64,000 bases of DNA from JAAYAY01 sp964563135 (GTDB taxonomy: Bacteria; Planctomycetota; Planctomycetia; Pirellulales; Thermoguttaceae). The position numbers and the translations under genes were made by a program. Shown in pieces: positions 56,316 to 64,000 of this stretch; position 1 is the stretch's first letter, and each line of letters starts with the position of its first letter. The notes under the pieces were generated by a model. It was not told the origin of the DNA. It did not search any database and was given only the letters and a program-made list of their open reading frames with translations. The stretch spans positions 1 through 64,000 of the forward strand of contig CAZLWV010000011.1 in NCBI GenBank assembly GCA_964563135.1. The letters are read 5' to 3'.

Positions 56316-57544
56316 CCAGCTCGCGTTGCGTTGACCACAACCGCCGTTCTTGGAACACCTTCAAGAGGGGTGTGCGCGACGACTCTCAGGGGGCAGTCGG
56401 AGTCTGGGGCCTCGTAGTTGAGCGTGACCGGCACCCTGCCTTCCCGAATGGCCAGCAGGCTGGCGATCATTTCGGTGGCCCCGGAGGCGGCTCGCAGATT
56501 GCCGAAGTAGCTCTTGGGGGCCGTCGTGGCGACGGACCCCAGTACGGCCCGAATGGCCATCGCTTCCACGGGATCGTCTCTGTGGGTACTCACACCGTGG
56601 GCGTTGACATGTCCCACGCCGGCGGCCAGCAGCCCGGAATCTGCCAGAGCGCCCGACATGGCACGAACCAGCGACTGGCCGCTCGCCCGGCATCTGCCGT
56701 TGGAGGTGAATGCGGCAGCGTGGCCGGCGATGCGCGCGATGGGGACAGCTCCGCGTCGTGCGGCATGCTCCTCGCATTCCAGCACCAGGACGGTGGCACC
56801 CTCGGAATGCACTTGGCCGCTTCGGCGAACATCAAAGGGCTTGAGAACTCGCTCCGGCGGTTCGTGGCTGGGTGAGAGTTGCCCCGCCAGGCAGAGACGG
56901 ACCCAGTCGAAGGGATTCATCTGAGAGCTGGCGCCGCCGGCCAGCATCACGTCGGCAACGCCCCGTTGGATCACGCTCGTGGCTTCGGAAATCGCCTGGA
57001 GTGAGGAGAGTTCCCCGTGATGGATGGTGTTGTTGGGGCCCCGAGCATCGTGTGCGATCGATATGTGCGAGGCGATCATGTTCGGCAGCACCTTGAGGAA
57101 GTTCAAGGGAAACGAAGCTGCGGCACCCTCCTTCGCCCAACGCTCGAAACGAAATACTCCGTCAACAATGCACTCGCGGTACGACGGTTCGCTCGTCTCC
57201 AGCGTGCTGCCGATGGAGTCCGCTCCAAGAACGACGCCAAAACGCTCTGGAGCGATATCGCCCGCCCTGATCCCTGCATCCTCGCACGCAAGAATCGACG
57301 CAGCCACCCCGAGTTGCGCGTCGCGAGCCATCACCTTCAGGTTCTTACGCGGCTGGACGAACCGCTTGGCATCGAATCCCCTGACCTCGCCGGCGATCTG
57401 CACGGGGAGGCCTGTGGCGTCGAACGATGTGATCGGGCCGATTCCGCTTCGGGCTGCGCGCAGCGACTCCTCCACGGCCTGCCGGCCGATGCCGAGAGGA
57501 CACAGGGTCCCGATTCCAGTGATGAAGACTTCCGTACGCGACAC
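56279..57544 (-). CDS. Beta-ketoacyl-ACP synthase homologue lacking the active-site Cys
   Basis: 421 residues, full thiolase-fold length as in FabF. Recognisable pieces: VFITGIGTLCPLG start, DAQLGVAASILACEDAG, ADVMLAGGASS, SEGATVLVLECEEHA, VNAHGVSTHRDDP with the first catalytic His at 316, and PKSYFGN. Alignment by eye with FabF (SIATACTSG) puts Glu178 (TIHHGELSS) at the nucleophilic Cys, and Asn349 at the second His (GH to GN). The GFGGTN loop near the end is also missing. It should therefore not condense acyl chains; a chain-length-factor-like partner or decarboxylating role is possible. No ACP or ketoreductase is adjacent. Convergent overlap of 37 bp with the previous gene. Confidence 0.88.
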   Translation of the reverse strand: MSRTEVFITGIGTLCPLGIGRQAVEESLRAARSGIGPITSFDATGLPVQIAGEVRGFDAKRFVQPRKNLKVMARDAQLGVAASILACEDAGIRAGDIAPERFGVVLGADSIGSTLETSEPSYRECIVDGVFRFERWAKEGAAASFPLNFLKVLPNMIASHISIAHDARGPNNTIHHGELSSLQAISEATSVIQRGVADVMLAGGASSQMNPFDWVRLCLAGQLSPSHEPPERVLKPFDVRRSGQVHSEGATVLVLECEEHAARRGAVPIARIAGHAAAFTSNGRCRASGQSLVRAMSGALADSGLLAAGVGHVNAHGVSTHRDDPVEAMAIRAVLGSVATTAPKSYFGNLRAASGATEMIASLLAIREGRVPVTLNYEAPDSDCPLRVVAHTPLEGVPRTAVVVNATRAGQASAIVLSAPN

Positions 57545-57572
57545 GTAACCTCAATCCGAAATGGCCCGAAAG

Positions 57573-57604
57573 AAGATCTCCCGGAATTGTGCAAGTCTAT
57601 AGAT
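57573..57604 (+). repeat. Solo end of the MITE-like element
   Basis: AGATCTCCCGGAATTGTGCAAGTCTATAGA matches the terminal part of copies A and B (GGATCTCCTGGAATCGTGCAAGTCTATTTAGA in B read in reverse). The left part of the element is absent or unrecognisable. It lies 28 bp upstream of the ketoacyl-synthase start. Confidence 0.6.
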
Positions 57605-57793
57605 AGGTTAGGCTTGCCTGCTCAATGGGACAACCGGGTCCCCGCAGCAGCGGGGGACGAGCCCCTCTCGGGTCATCGTCGTTGCCGGGGACTCTCTCCC
57701 GGCTCCAGAATCGCGTCTTGTCGGGCGGCCAGGTACCGACGAACCTCGTTGCTCCGTGTCCGGGACATGATTACCGGGACCATACAACGCAGG

Positions 57794-57826
57794 AGCCCCA
57801 CGGCGGCTATCGCTCGCCGTGGGGCT
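57794..57826 (-). terminator. Hairpin terminator after the porin-like gene
   Basis: Perfect 12-bp stem AGCCCCACGGCG/CGCCGTGGGGCT with a nine-nt loop, 41 bp past the stop at 57868 on the minus strand. The following T content is weak, so the efficiency is uncertain. The rest of the 57545-57867 gap contains only the solo element end. Confidence 0.6.
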
Positions 57827-57867
57827 CTGAAGTTCTTGCAGGGACTGAGCTACTTCGGACGGTCGTA

Positions 57868-59139
57868 TCAGAAGGTCACGATCAGGTCGAAACCACCCGA
57901 CAGTTGGTCGTCCGCGGTGCCGCCGTCGAACGGTGCGGCGCCATTGGCCCAGTCGTAGCGGAGCTCGGGACGGACGATGAGGTTCGCGGTGGGCTTCCAG
58001 TTGACGCCACCGGTCAGTTCCCAGTACTCGCCAGCGGCCAAGCCGCGGAAACCGTCGTCGTCGCGGAACCACTCAAACCGGCCGCCGAGTTTCCAGCAGT
58101 CGTTGATGGTGTAGAACAGGTAGTTGTTCACGCCATACCACTGAGCACTGATGCCGTTGGTGGCACTCCCCCAGTCCGACTGGAGGACGTAGTTGAGCCT
58201 CTCGGTCAGGGAGAAGTCAGCAACGATGCTCTGGAGGTAATAATCGTATCCATTGACACCGTCGTGTCCGATATCGACGGTCCACGCCAGCGTGGCGGCG
58301 TCGGTCAGCGGAACGCGAACTCCACCCAGGAAATCGGAGGAGTCGAGCGGGTTATCGAAGGCGGTGTCCCAGCCCTGAACCCAGCCACCCCAGACGGTGA
58401 CGTTCTCGAACAGGGAATACTCGGCCAAGGCACCCGTATGGGTGAACGGCTCGCCGAAGTACATCGTGTAGGCATGCGAGGTGAAGAAGTTGCCGGTGGC
58501 GGGGACGGTTTCATAACCCATGATGGTGTAGAAGTGCCCCATCTTCACTTTCAAGTCGTTGATAGCGACCTCTGCATAGACCTGGGGCAGGGCGGTGCCG
58601 TACTGGGCCGAGGTATCCCACGGGTTGTCCCAAGCATCCGGCAAGCTGCCGAACGCCTGCGTGTCCTGGCCGTCAACGCCGAAAACGACGTCGGTGCGGA
58701 ATCCCCAATCCCAACCGTAGCCGTTGGTATTGGTGGTCCGTTCGAAATAGCCCCAAAGCTGATTCACAGTAAACTCGTTGCCGATGTTTCGCATGCCGAC
58801 CGGCCCATTGCTCGCCGCGCCGTGGGCATTGCCGTAAGCCCCGACCGAGAGCCAGCCACCGTAGTTGTAGCAGGCGCTGTCGCCGGTCAGGAGGCCTTGA
58901 AGCGTCCAAGGCTCGCCGTGGCAGCAGCACGGAAACCAAGGAACAGAAAGGCAGCTTCCGCATGCCGAATCGCACGCACAAGACTCGCAGCTTTCAGTAT
59001 TCAGGTAGCTGCAGGCAGCTACTTCCGGCTCAGGGGCTGAGAAGACCGAGGGCTGATACAGCCCATCGGCGCCCAGCGCCGCCGAACAGCAGAACGCAAG
59101 GACTGCTGTCGGAGAACAGAAGAATTTCAGTAAGCGCAT
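57868..59139 (-). CDS. Outer-membrane beta-barrel (porin-like) protein with a Cys-rich N terminus
   Basis: 423 residues from MRLLKFFCSP (an ATG four codons earlier is possible). Signal peptide MRLLKFFCSPTAVLAFCCSA, then a Cys-rich stretch with nine or more Cys in about 40 residues (CESCACDSACGSCLSV, FPCCCHGEP). The remainder is barrel-like: alternating aromatic strands (GYFERTTNTNGYGWDWGFRT, KMGHFYTIMGYETVP, WGGWVQGWDTAF) ending GGFDLIVTF with a terminal Phe, as in outer-membrane barrels. It resembles the planctomycete BBP2-type porin group. A Cys-rich linker after the signal peptide is unusual for a porin. A hairpin terminator follows. Confidence 0.85.
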   Translation of the reverse strand: MRLLKFFCSPTAVLAFCCSAALGADGLYQPSVFSAPEPEVAACSYLNTESCESCACDSACGSCLSVPWFPCCCHGEPWTLQGLLTGDSACYNYGGWLSVGAYGNAHGAASNGPVGMRNIGNEFTVNQLWGYFERTTNTNGYGWDWGFRTDVVFGVDGQDTQAFGSLPDAWDNPWDTSAQYGTALPQVYAEVAINDLKVKMGHFYTIMGYETVPATGNFFTSHAYTMYFGEPFTHTGALAEYSLFENVTVWGGWVQGWDTAFDNPLDSSDFLGGVRVPLTDAATLAWTVDIGHDGVNGYDYYLQSIVADFSLTERLNYVLQSDWGSATNGISAQWYGVNNYLFYTINDCWKLGGRFEWFRDDDGFRGLAAGEYWELTGGVNWKPTANLIVRPELRYDWANGAAPFDGGTADDQLSGGFDLIVTF

Positions 59140-59563
59140 CGTGACCCCCATGGGAAAGGTGAGTGACTCTGGAGTGACTGGTGGATGGAGAGTAGACTTC
59201 CTCCGCTTTACGGTTGACGCGAACGTGTCACAGTGCCTCCATCGGGTTCCCCATCTCAGGCGTCTGCCGACTCCATGGTTCTTCGGGCCCACGATTCCCC
59301 AACGCATCGTGCAGTCATCCCTGGCAACTGCAGGCAGACGCGCTGTCATGGTGACAGTCGTTCGCGGACAGGGATTGAAATCGGCGACTCTGTCGGAAGA
59401 GTGCGGTGAAACCGCAAAAGGCCGCAATGCAACGACAGCGGGAACTCTTCCGGTCTGCGAAGAAGTGCCGATTGGCGAAACTCGCCCTGGCAGGGCGGGG
59501 GGGCCAAGAGTTGCCCCAACTGCCGCGATTCGGCCGGTCGAAACGCAATTGCCGGCCGGAAGT
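59140..59563. other. Intergenic region upstream of the porin-like gene
   Basis: About 425 bp. It must hold the porin promoter, but I cannot place one with confidence. A short direct repeat (GAGTGACT twice, 59161-59182) and a small hairpin (CTGTC-ATGGT-GACAG near 59345) are present. No gene was recognised. Confidence 0.4.
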
Positions 59564-60679
59564 TCAGAAGTCGTACCAGATGCCCAGTCCGAGCTTATCT
59601 TCGTACTGGTCGAAGAACTCCCACTGGTCGCTCATGCCCTGAAAGTAATGCATCCCGACGCGGAAGAGGTGGCCGGAGTAGCCTCGCCACTGCCACCCCG
59701 CCTGAACTACGAAGTTGCCCCCAAAATCGAATTCCTCGCGGAGATGGCCGTTGAGTGCCAGGAAGGGGGAACCTCGTTGTCCGGTCAGCTTGACGGGCGA
59801 ATAGTCGAGCCCAAATTGGAATTCCCACGGCTCGGTGCCGCCATCGTAGGCAAACGCCCAGCCTGCCTCTCCATACAGGCGGATATCCGGGGTAAGGAAA
59901 TAGGAATGGCCCCAGACCAGAACGTCTCGCGAATAGTTGCGGCGCACCAAGGTGCTGTAGCGGACCATGTACTCATCACCAAGGTGGGAACTCAGGTGGT
60001 AATAGGCGAATTTCGTCTGGTACTTGCCGCGTCCATAGGTCAGAGGGACACCAAAGCGGAAGTCAGCCGCGATCAAGTCACGCTCCTCGTGCTCAAGATC
60101 CAGACGGGGCATGCCGGCGCCTTCCAGGTCGAGTTGCCAGCCTTCGGGATGGTCGACGCACGTCGTGCCGTACCGAAGCACTCCGACTCGCCCGCCGAGC
60201 GTGATATCCCACATCCAGCCGAGGTTGACGTCGTGGACCCATTGGCCGGCAAAACGCGACTCTTTGACGCCGGCCAGATAGGACCGGTAAATCAATCCGT
60301 CCGGAAGAACCTGGTGGGACCAGGTGTCGCCAGTCAACCGATCGCCCGAGGTGTCTTTGAACCAGTCGCCGTCGAGATAGCGGGCGGGCTGAACGTCGGG
60401 GTCCGAGAAAGCCTCGTGGAGCAATCGGTAACGGGGAACCGACTTGGCCGAGGGTTCGCCGAACATCTCCTCGCTGAGGGAGGGCTGTGGGAAAAGCTCA
60501 CCACCTGCGGGCCGATGCCATTGGCCCCCATACGGGGCCTGCGCCGGGTCGGGCCGGTTGTCGGAGGCGCCCACGGCAGCACCAACCGTCAGAAGGATCA
60601 GAACAGCCATGCCCGTCGCCTGTCGACCTGGGCGGGATGCGCACCCCGCAGGCGGACGGCGTATCGCCAGATATCTCAT
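59564..60679 (-). CDS. DUF1207 outer-membrane protein
   Basis: 371 residues from the ATG at 60679, with GGAGGGG four nt upstream. Basic N terminus with a later hydrophobic segment (MAVLILLTVGAAVGA), a signal peptide of unusual length. The body shows the DUF1207 pattern: LIYRSYLAGVKESRFAG, WDITLGGRVGVLRYG, EGWQLDLEGAGMPRLDLE, ADFRFGVPLTYGRGKYQTK, FAYYHLSSHLGDEYM, and the C-terminal DKLGLGIWYDF with a terminal Phe. These proteins look like small beta barrels of the outer membrane; the function is unknown. It faces ndk across a 457-bp gap and lies upstream of the porin-like gene on the same strand. Confidence 0.9.
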   Translation of the reverse strand: MRYLAIRRPPAGCASRPGRQATGMAVLILLTVGAAVGASDNRPDPAQAPYGGQWHRPAGGELFPQPSLSEEMFGEPSAKSVPRYRLLHEAFSDPDVQPARYLDGDWFKDTSGDRLTGDTWSHQVLPDGLIYRSYLAGVKESRFAGQWVHDVNLGWMWDITLGGRVGVLRYGTTCVDHPEGWQLDLEGAGMPRLDLEHEERDLIAADFRFGVPLTYGRGKYQTKFAYYHLSSHLGDEYMVRYSTLVRRNYSRDVLVWGHSYFLTPDIRLYGEAGWAFAYDGGTEPWEFQFGLDYSPVKLTGQRGSPFLALNGHLREEFDFGGNFVVQAGWQWRGYSGHLFRVGMHYFQGMSDQWEFFDQYEDKLGLGIWYDF

Positions 60680-61136
60680 TTCGCCCCTCCTGGGCGTGCC
60701 ACTCAGACAGCCGCGTGGTGCAACGCCGCATCGCTCGGTCCGAATTCCTGCCTGGGTGGAGCAAGAAAGTTGGGTCCCGGCCGAGTGGGATGGGCGAAAT
60801 CGCGATGTAGTGCTTCTGGGTCCGTACAATCGCGCAGAATCGGATCGCCGCGCTTATCAGAAACATCGGCACAATCGGCAAATTTGATGAGTCCGCAGGA
60901 TCCGCCTTGTCAGAAGCCATCCACTGGGTGGGTCAGCGGGTTGTGCTATGCTTGATCGTGGCCCCGAGGAGCCCTACAATCCTGCCTTTCGCAGAGAAGG
61001 CAGGGTGTCGGGCCCCCTTGGTCTCCTCCCGCCGGGCCTGTCGGTCTGCGACGCCTGGATCGGGATGCAGACGAACCCCGCGCATTGGGGGTATTGCGGC
61101 CAGGGACTTCAGAAAGCGCGTTGTGGAGAGATGCAG
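60680..61136. other. Divergent intergenic region (DUF1207 / ndk)
   Basis: About 457 bp with both promoters expected. A frame continuous with ndk is open through part of it but has no coding features. No repeat was recognised. Confidence 0.4.
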
Positions 61137-61601
61137 ATGCTCGAAAGATCGCTTGTGTTGCTAAAGCCGGATTGTGTTCAGCGACGCTTGACCGGACGGG
61201 TGATGACGCGACTGGAAGACAAGGGTTTGAATATCATCGCGATGAAGCTGATGACGGTCGATTCCGCGCTGGCGCGACAGCACTACGCTGAGCACGTGGA
61301 GAAGGCGTTTTATCAGGGACTCGAGAACTACATTACGAGCGGACCGATCGTGGCGATGGTCGTCGAGGGGCCCGATGCAGTCCAGGTGATCCGCAAGATG
61401 GTTGGAGCGACCAACGGTCTGGATGCGGCTCCAGGCACGATTCGGGGGGATTTCAGCACGAGCAACCAGATGAATCTCGTCCACGCTTCGGACAGTCCGA
61501 AGTCGGCAACGAGGGAAATCAAGATCTTCTTCGCGGAGTCCGAACTGTTCCCCTACGTGCCCACAATCCAGACCTGGCTGCGGCCCGCCGACGCCGATTG
61601 A
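61137..61601 (+). CDS. ndk: Nucleoside diphosphate kinase
   Basis: 154 residues from the ATG at 61137, chosen because GGAG is then 8 nt upstream (an ATG at 61131 would be too close). It transfers the gamma phosphate of NTPs to NDPs through a phosphohistidine. Visible: ERSLVLLKPD start, VQRRLTGRVMTRLEDKGL, MKLM, YAEHVEKAFYQGL, SGPIVAMVVEG, GATNGLDAAPGTIRGDF, and the active-site loop NLVHASDSPKSA with the catalytic His. The length is close to that of bacterial Ndk. It is convergent with a lipoprotein gene 21 bp away. Confidence 0.98.
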   Translation: MLERSLVLLKPDCVQRRLTGRVMTRLEDKGLNIIAMKLMTVDSALARQHYAEHVEKAFYQGLENYITSGPIVAMVVEGPDAVQVIRKMVGATNGLDAAPGTIRGDFSTSNQMNLVHASDSPKSATREIKIFFAESELFPYVPTIQTWLRPADAD

Positions 61602-61622
61602 GCGGCCAGATATCAGCGAATC

Positions 61623-62579
61623 CTACAAGCCGCGAATGCTTTCGATCTCGTAGAGGGGCGCAAAATTGGTGCCGTCCCCCGGCTGTTTGGCAATTCTGCC
61701 GCGAACTTCCACGAAGTCGCCTCGTTCGAAACCGGACAGTTTGCCCGATTCCTTGATGACAACACTGCCGCCGAAATCGTCCGATTCCCGATCGATGGGG
61801 ATATAGCGGAGCTTCCAGCAGCGATCGGTCTCCAGGTACTCCAATTGTCCGCGAAGGCGGCTGTAATCGTCGGCTGAACCGTAGCGGCTGGAGTCGGGAT
61901 CGTTGTCCACCCGACTCGGAATTCTCACGGCGGTTCCCGTCTCGGCCAGCGTTGCGGATGCCTGCTGGACGTGGTCGTTGCGCAGCGTTCCTGCCCCACG
62001 ATCGGCAGGCGGCAAATCGTTGATGTCGACCGGAACACCCCGGGACGACATGGTTGCGGGGGACTGCGAACGGCCCGTATAGTCGTTCGACTGGCGGGCA
62101 ATCGACTGGTCTCGCGGCCCCACAGTCTGAGTAACTCGGCGAGGTTCTGCCGGCGGTTCGGGGGAGACGGTTGCGGCGGCCGGTTCAGAGTCGGGGCGGG
62201 TTGTGGCCGCCAGCATCTCTTCTGGAGTCAGCTCGCGCCGTGCAGAGATTGGGATCTCGACACGATCGCCACTTGAAAAGCCGGCGTCCTGCTTTGCTGG
62301 GGTGGCCGCATTGGCGGCCAGACGGGCAGAAGGCTGCGACTCGATGAGTTGGCCGCTCACCGTCGGCGGCGGTTGCACGCCGGTTCCAGAGCCTGGTGTC
62401 GAAGGACGTGGGTAGTAGGGATCGACAGCAGGCCGTCTTGTGATCTCGCCCGTTGCCGGAGGGGCAATCTTCGTCTGTCCATAGAACGGATCCATGGGCA
62501 CCTGGGCATCGTGCCCCTGGCACCCGAGAATGGTCACCATGGAAAGAACGAGGACGACCGGAATTCCTAGCCGGATCAT
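61623..62579 (-). CDS. Lipoprotein with C-terminal OB-fold-like domain
   Basis: 318 residues from MIRLGIPVVLVLSMVTILGCQGH, with AAGGAG upstream. A lipobox TILGC near residue 20 marks a lipoprotein. A long Pro/Ser/Thr/Ala-rich linker (residues 30-220) follows, then a compact end domain: YSRLRGQLEYLETDRCWKLR, FGGSVVIKESGKLSGFERGD, FVEVRGRIAKQPGDG. The alternation resembles an OB-fold as seen in planctomycete periplasmic proteins, but I cannot name the family. It is exported and probably anchored in the envelope. Confidence 0.82.
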   Translation of the reverse strand: MIRLGIPVVLVLSMVTILGCQGHDAQVPMDPFYGQTKIAPPATGEITRRPAVDPYYPRPSTPGSGTGVQPPPTVSGQLIESQPSARLAANAATPAKQDAGFSSGDRVEIPISARRELTPEEMLAATTRPDSEPAAATVSPEPPAEPRRVTQTVGPRDQSIARQSNDYTGRSQSPATMSSRGVPVDINDLPPADRGAGTLRNDHVQQASATLAETGTAVRIPSRVDNDPDSSRYGSADDYSRLRGQLEYLETDRCWKLRYIPIDRESDDFGGSVVIKESGKLSGFERGDFVEVRGRIAKQPGDGTNFAPLYEIESIRGL

Positions 62580-62773
62580 CAGGGGGACTCCTTTCCGCCG
62601 CGATGATGATGGCACGCTGACCAAGATGCTGGCGATACAACGCCGTCTCGACTGGCCACCAGCAAATGATGGGCAAGATGATGCCTGATTTGCGGTCGTA
62701 GGTCCAGACCAATTTTCGCTTTAGGATCGATGGCCGAGGACCGCGACCCGATCGGACACCGCGTCACCGGCGA

Positions 62774-63205
62774 TCACTTGACTGCCACGGTGGCGTCCGT
62801 CAATCCCTCCGGTTGGGGTACGTAAGGGTTGCGGATCAACTTGGGAGCAAAGGCGGTCTTCGGTTTCTGCGGAGTTGCCTTGGCCGGCTGGGGGACAAAC
62901 TGATTGTGGATGATTTCCGGAACTGGCTGGGCCATTTCGGGGGTCGTGATATAGGGAGGATAGGCCCACGGACCGTAACCGTAGGTGCGGGGAACCGGCA
63001 TCTCGTAATAAACAGGGGGGTGAAGAGCAAAATAGGGTGGTAGCCGAACGGCACCCACGCGGTAGAGATCGGTGAGATCGGCCGGGTAAGGGCTGCTCCA
63101 GACGAAGGAGCCACACCCGAAGTCACCTGCGGAAGCACTGGTCGCCAGGAGAGCGACGGCAAGGACTGCCAGGATGGAAGCCGGGATACCAAGTTGTCGT
63201 ACCAT
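62774..63205 (-). CDS. Small secreted Tyr/Pro-rich protein
   Basis: 143 residues. Signal peptide MVRQLGIPASILAVLAVALL ending SASA. The mature part is rich in Tyr and Pro (LPPYFALHPPVYYEMPVPR; TYGYGPWAYPPYITTPE), with NPYVPQP and NQFVPQP near-repeats. No family was recognised; such proteins are common in planctomycete secretomes. Same strand as the lipoprotein genes on both sides. Confidence 0.8.
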   Translation of the reverse strand: MVRQLGIPASILAVLAVALLATSASAGDFGCGSFVWSSPYPADLTDLYRVGAVRLPPYFALHPPVYYEMPVPRTYGYGPWAYPPYITTPEMAQPVPEIIHNQFVPQPAKATPQKPKTAFAPKLIRNPYVPQPEGLTDATVAVK

Positions 63206-63296
63206 GGAAGCTGCTCCGGAAACTGTTTCTCTGAAAGGGATTCCCGTTCTTGCAGAATCCCTTCTTCCAGCCTAATCGAAACAGTTGGAACAGCAA

Positions 63297-63320
63297 CACA
63301 AAAAGAGAGACCCTCTCCTA
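63297..63320 (-). terminator. Weak intrinsic terminator after the small lipoprotein gene
   Basis: On the minus strand GGAGAGGGTCTCTCTTTTTG overlaps the stop codon: a short stem (GGAGA/TCTCT, one G-T pair) followed by five T. Confidence 0.45.
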
Positions 63321-63560
63321 AGGGCCGTCCTTGAGAAACTCCACTTTCGGTTTGGGGCTGGTCGAGGCCGGACTGCCCTCGTCCCAGTAAATCGGCTCTG
63401 GGAGGGGGTACTTCTCGCCGGCGCCCGGTAACTGCCCGGTCTCAGTCAGGACCTCCCCAAGGTCCTCCTCGGCCAGACCGGCGGAACAGCCCGGGAGTGT
63501 TGCTGCCACCGCAACGAGCCATGCACCGAGAATGATGACCAACAACCGTGGTGTTGACAT
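63318..63560 (-). CDS. Small lipoprotein
   Basis: 80 residues from MSTPRLLVIILGAWLVAVAA, with a lipobox LPGC near residue 25. The mature part is short, acidic and Pro-rich (EEDLGEVLTETGQLPG; KYPLPEPIYWDEG). No family was recognised, but the EYPLPEP-like end is a pattern I associate with planctomycete small lipoproteins, without being able to name it. The upstream part of the same frame (to 63617) lacks a ribosome-binding site. Confidence 0.75.
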   Translation of the reverse strand: MSTPRLLVIILGAWLVAVAATLPGCSAGLAEEDLGEVLTETGQLPGAGEKYPLPEPIYWDEGSPASTSPKPKVEFLKDGP

Positions 63561-63879
63561 GAATGACAGTCCCTTTCCCAATGACACCGAAACACACCCG
63601 CAACACACAATACCCAAGCCAGAATGGGCCAGAATCGCAGTTGTCTATTGTAACCCGAGAAGGTAGCCGGCGGGGAGGTGTTCCTGTTTCACGTGCCGTT
63701 TTCCGTGTCCTGACTACCCGACGAGGGGGGGCTGGGCTGCTCGCCAGTCATGTCATTGGGTCGCTGGCCTCGCCGCTGCGTTTCGGGGTCGCATGGATTG
63801 ACCGGGAGCAGGTTCGGAGGGCAGACTTGCTGGGGTGCCGGTGTGCTGACAGAATCTGGGCAATTTTCTCAAGCGTGCT

Positions 63880-64000
63880 ATGTCGGACCATGAACTCACG
63901 GAGGCGTTACGATCCGAGGCAATCCGGCTGGGGTTCTGCCATGTGGGGGTGTGCGGCGCCGTCGAACCCCCCGGATACCCGCGGTTGCGGAATTGGCTTG
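63880..64000 (+). CDS. queG: Epoxyqueuosine reductase, N-terminal fragment (runs off the window)
   Basis: The first 40 codons are present: an ATG followed by a helix and EAIRLGFCHVGVCGAVEPPG, then RLRNWL. This matches the QueG start pattern (A..LGF..VG...A.PP...RL..WL). QueG makes queuosine from epoxyqueuosine with cobalamin and Fe-S clusters, whose motifs would lie beyond the edge. The call rests on these 40 residues only. Confidence 0.75.
   Translation, partial: MSDHELTEALRSEAIRLGFCHVGVCGAVEPPGYPRLRNWL

Overview
The window looks like a chromosomal segment of a planctomycete, most likely of the Pirellulales type; this is inferred from gene content, not from a marker gene. The clues are a DUF1559 prepilin-type protein, a very long secreted protein with GEVED-type and Calx-beta repeats, a DUF1207 outer-membrane protein, a Cys-rich secreted porin-like protein, a pduS/pduT microcompartment pair, very large exported proteins with planctomycete-style low-complexity linkers, and GC-rich sequence with moderate gene density. 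No rRNA, convincing tRNA, CRISPR array, transposase or phage gene was seen.

Layout. (1) 1-9492 is the 3' part of one enormous surface-protein gene, closed by a strong terminator and followed by a three-unit tandem repeat and a small inverted-repeat element. (2) 10-14 kb carries metabolic genes: 5-formyl-THF cyclo-ligase, a uroporphyrinogen-decarboxylase-like methyltransferase, a CAP-domain secreted protein and pdxJ with a near-consensus promoter. (3) 14.7-26.3 kb holds two overlapping giant genes for exported, membrane-anchored proteins that share a repeated N-terminal module. I do not recognise the family. The second gene carries a +1 frameshift near 19,170 and looks like an in-frame fusion of two ancestral proteins. 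(4) 26.4-38.4 kb has a PfkB kinase, an HSL-type esterase, an unusual protein combining two RNA-polymerase alpha-CTD-like modules with a sigma-70 region 4, fhs, hemC with a membrane-protein partner, and a large two-domain esterase-like protein with a perfect terminator. (5) 39.0-41.0 kb is a pduS-pduT pair without the rest of a microcompartment operon. (6) 42.4-48.8 kb is a type II secretion/type IV pilus-like cluster: three consecutive GspF-type proteins, three pseudopilin-like proteins and a DUF1559 protein, with no ATPase or secretin. (7) 50-57.5 kb has an ABC-F ATPase, a degenerate GGDEF protein overlapping a GAF-PAS-PilZ protein, an acidic membrane protein and a ketoacyl-synthase homologue lacking its active-site Cys. 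(8) 57.8-63.6 kb is rich in envelope proteins (porin-like, DUF1207, two lipoproteins, one Tyr/Pro-rich secreted protein) and also has ndk. The start of queG runs off the right edge.

Functional themes are cell-envelope architecture and export (giant surface proteins, pseudopilins, outer-membrane barrels, lipoproteins), one-carbon/folate metabolism (cyclo-ligase, fhs, the URO-D-like protein), cofactor synthesis (pdxJ, hemC, queG), and possible c-di-GMP signalling through proteins with degenerate motifs. Two families of small dispersed non-coding elements occur (9957/50002 with a remnant at 57573, and 11836/48789). They are among the least explained signals here, together with the alpha-CTD/sigma-4 fusion and the active-site-less ketoacyl synthase.
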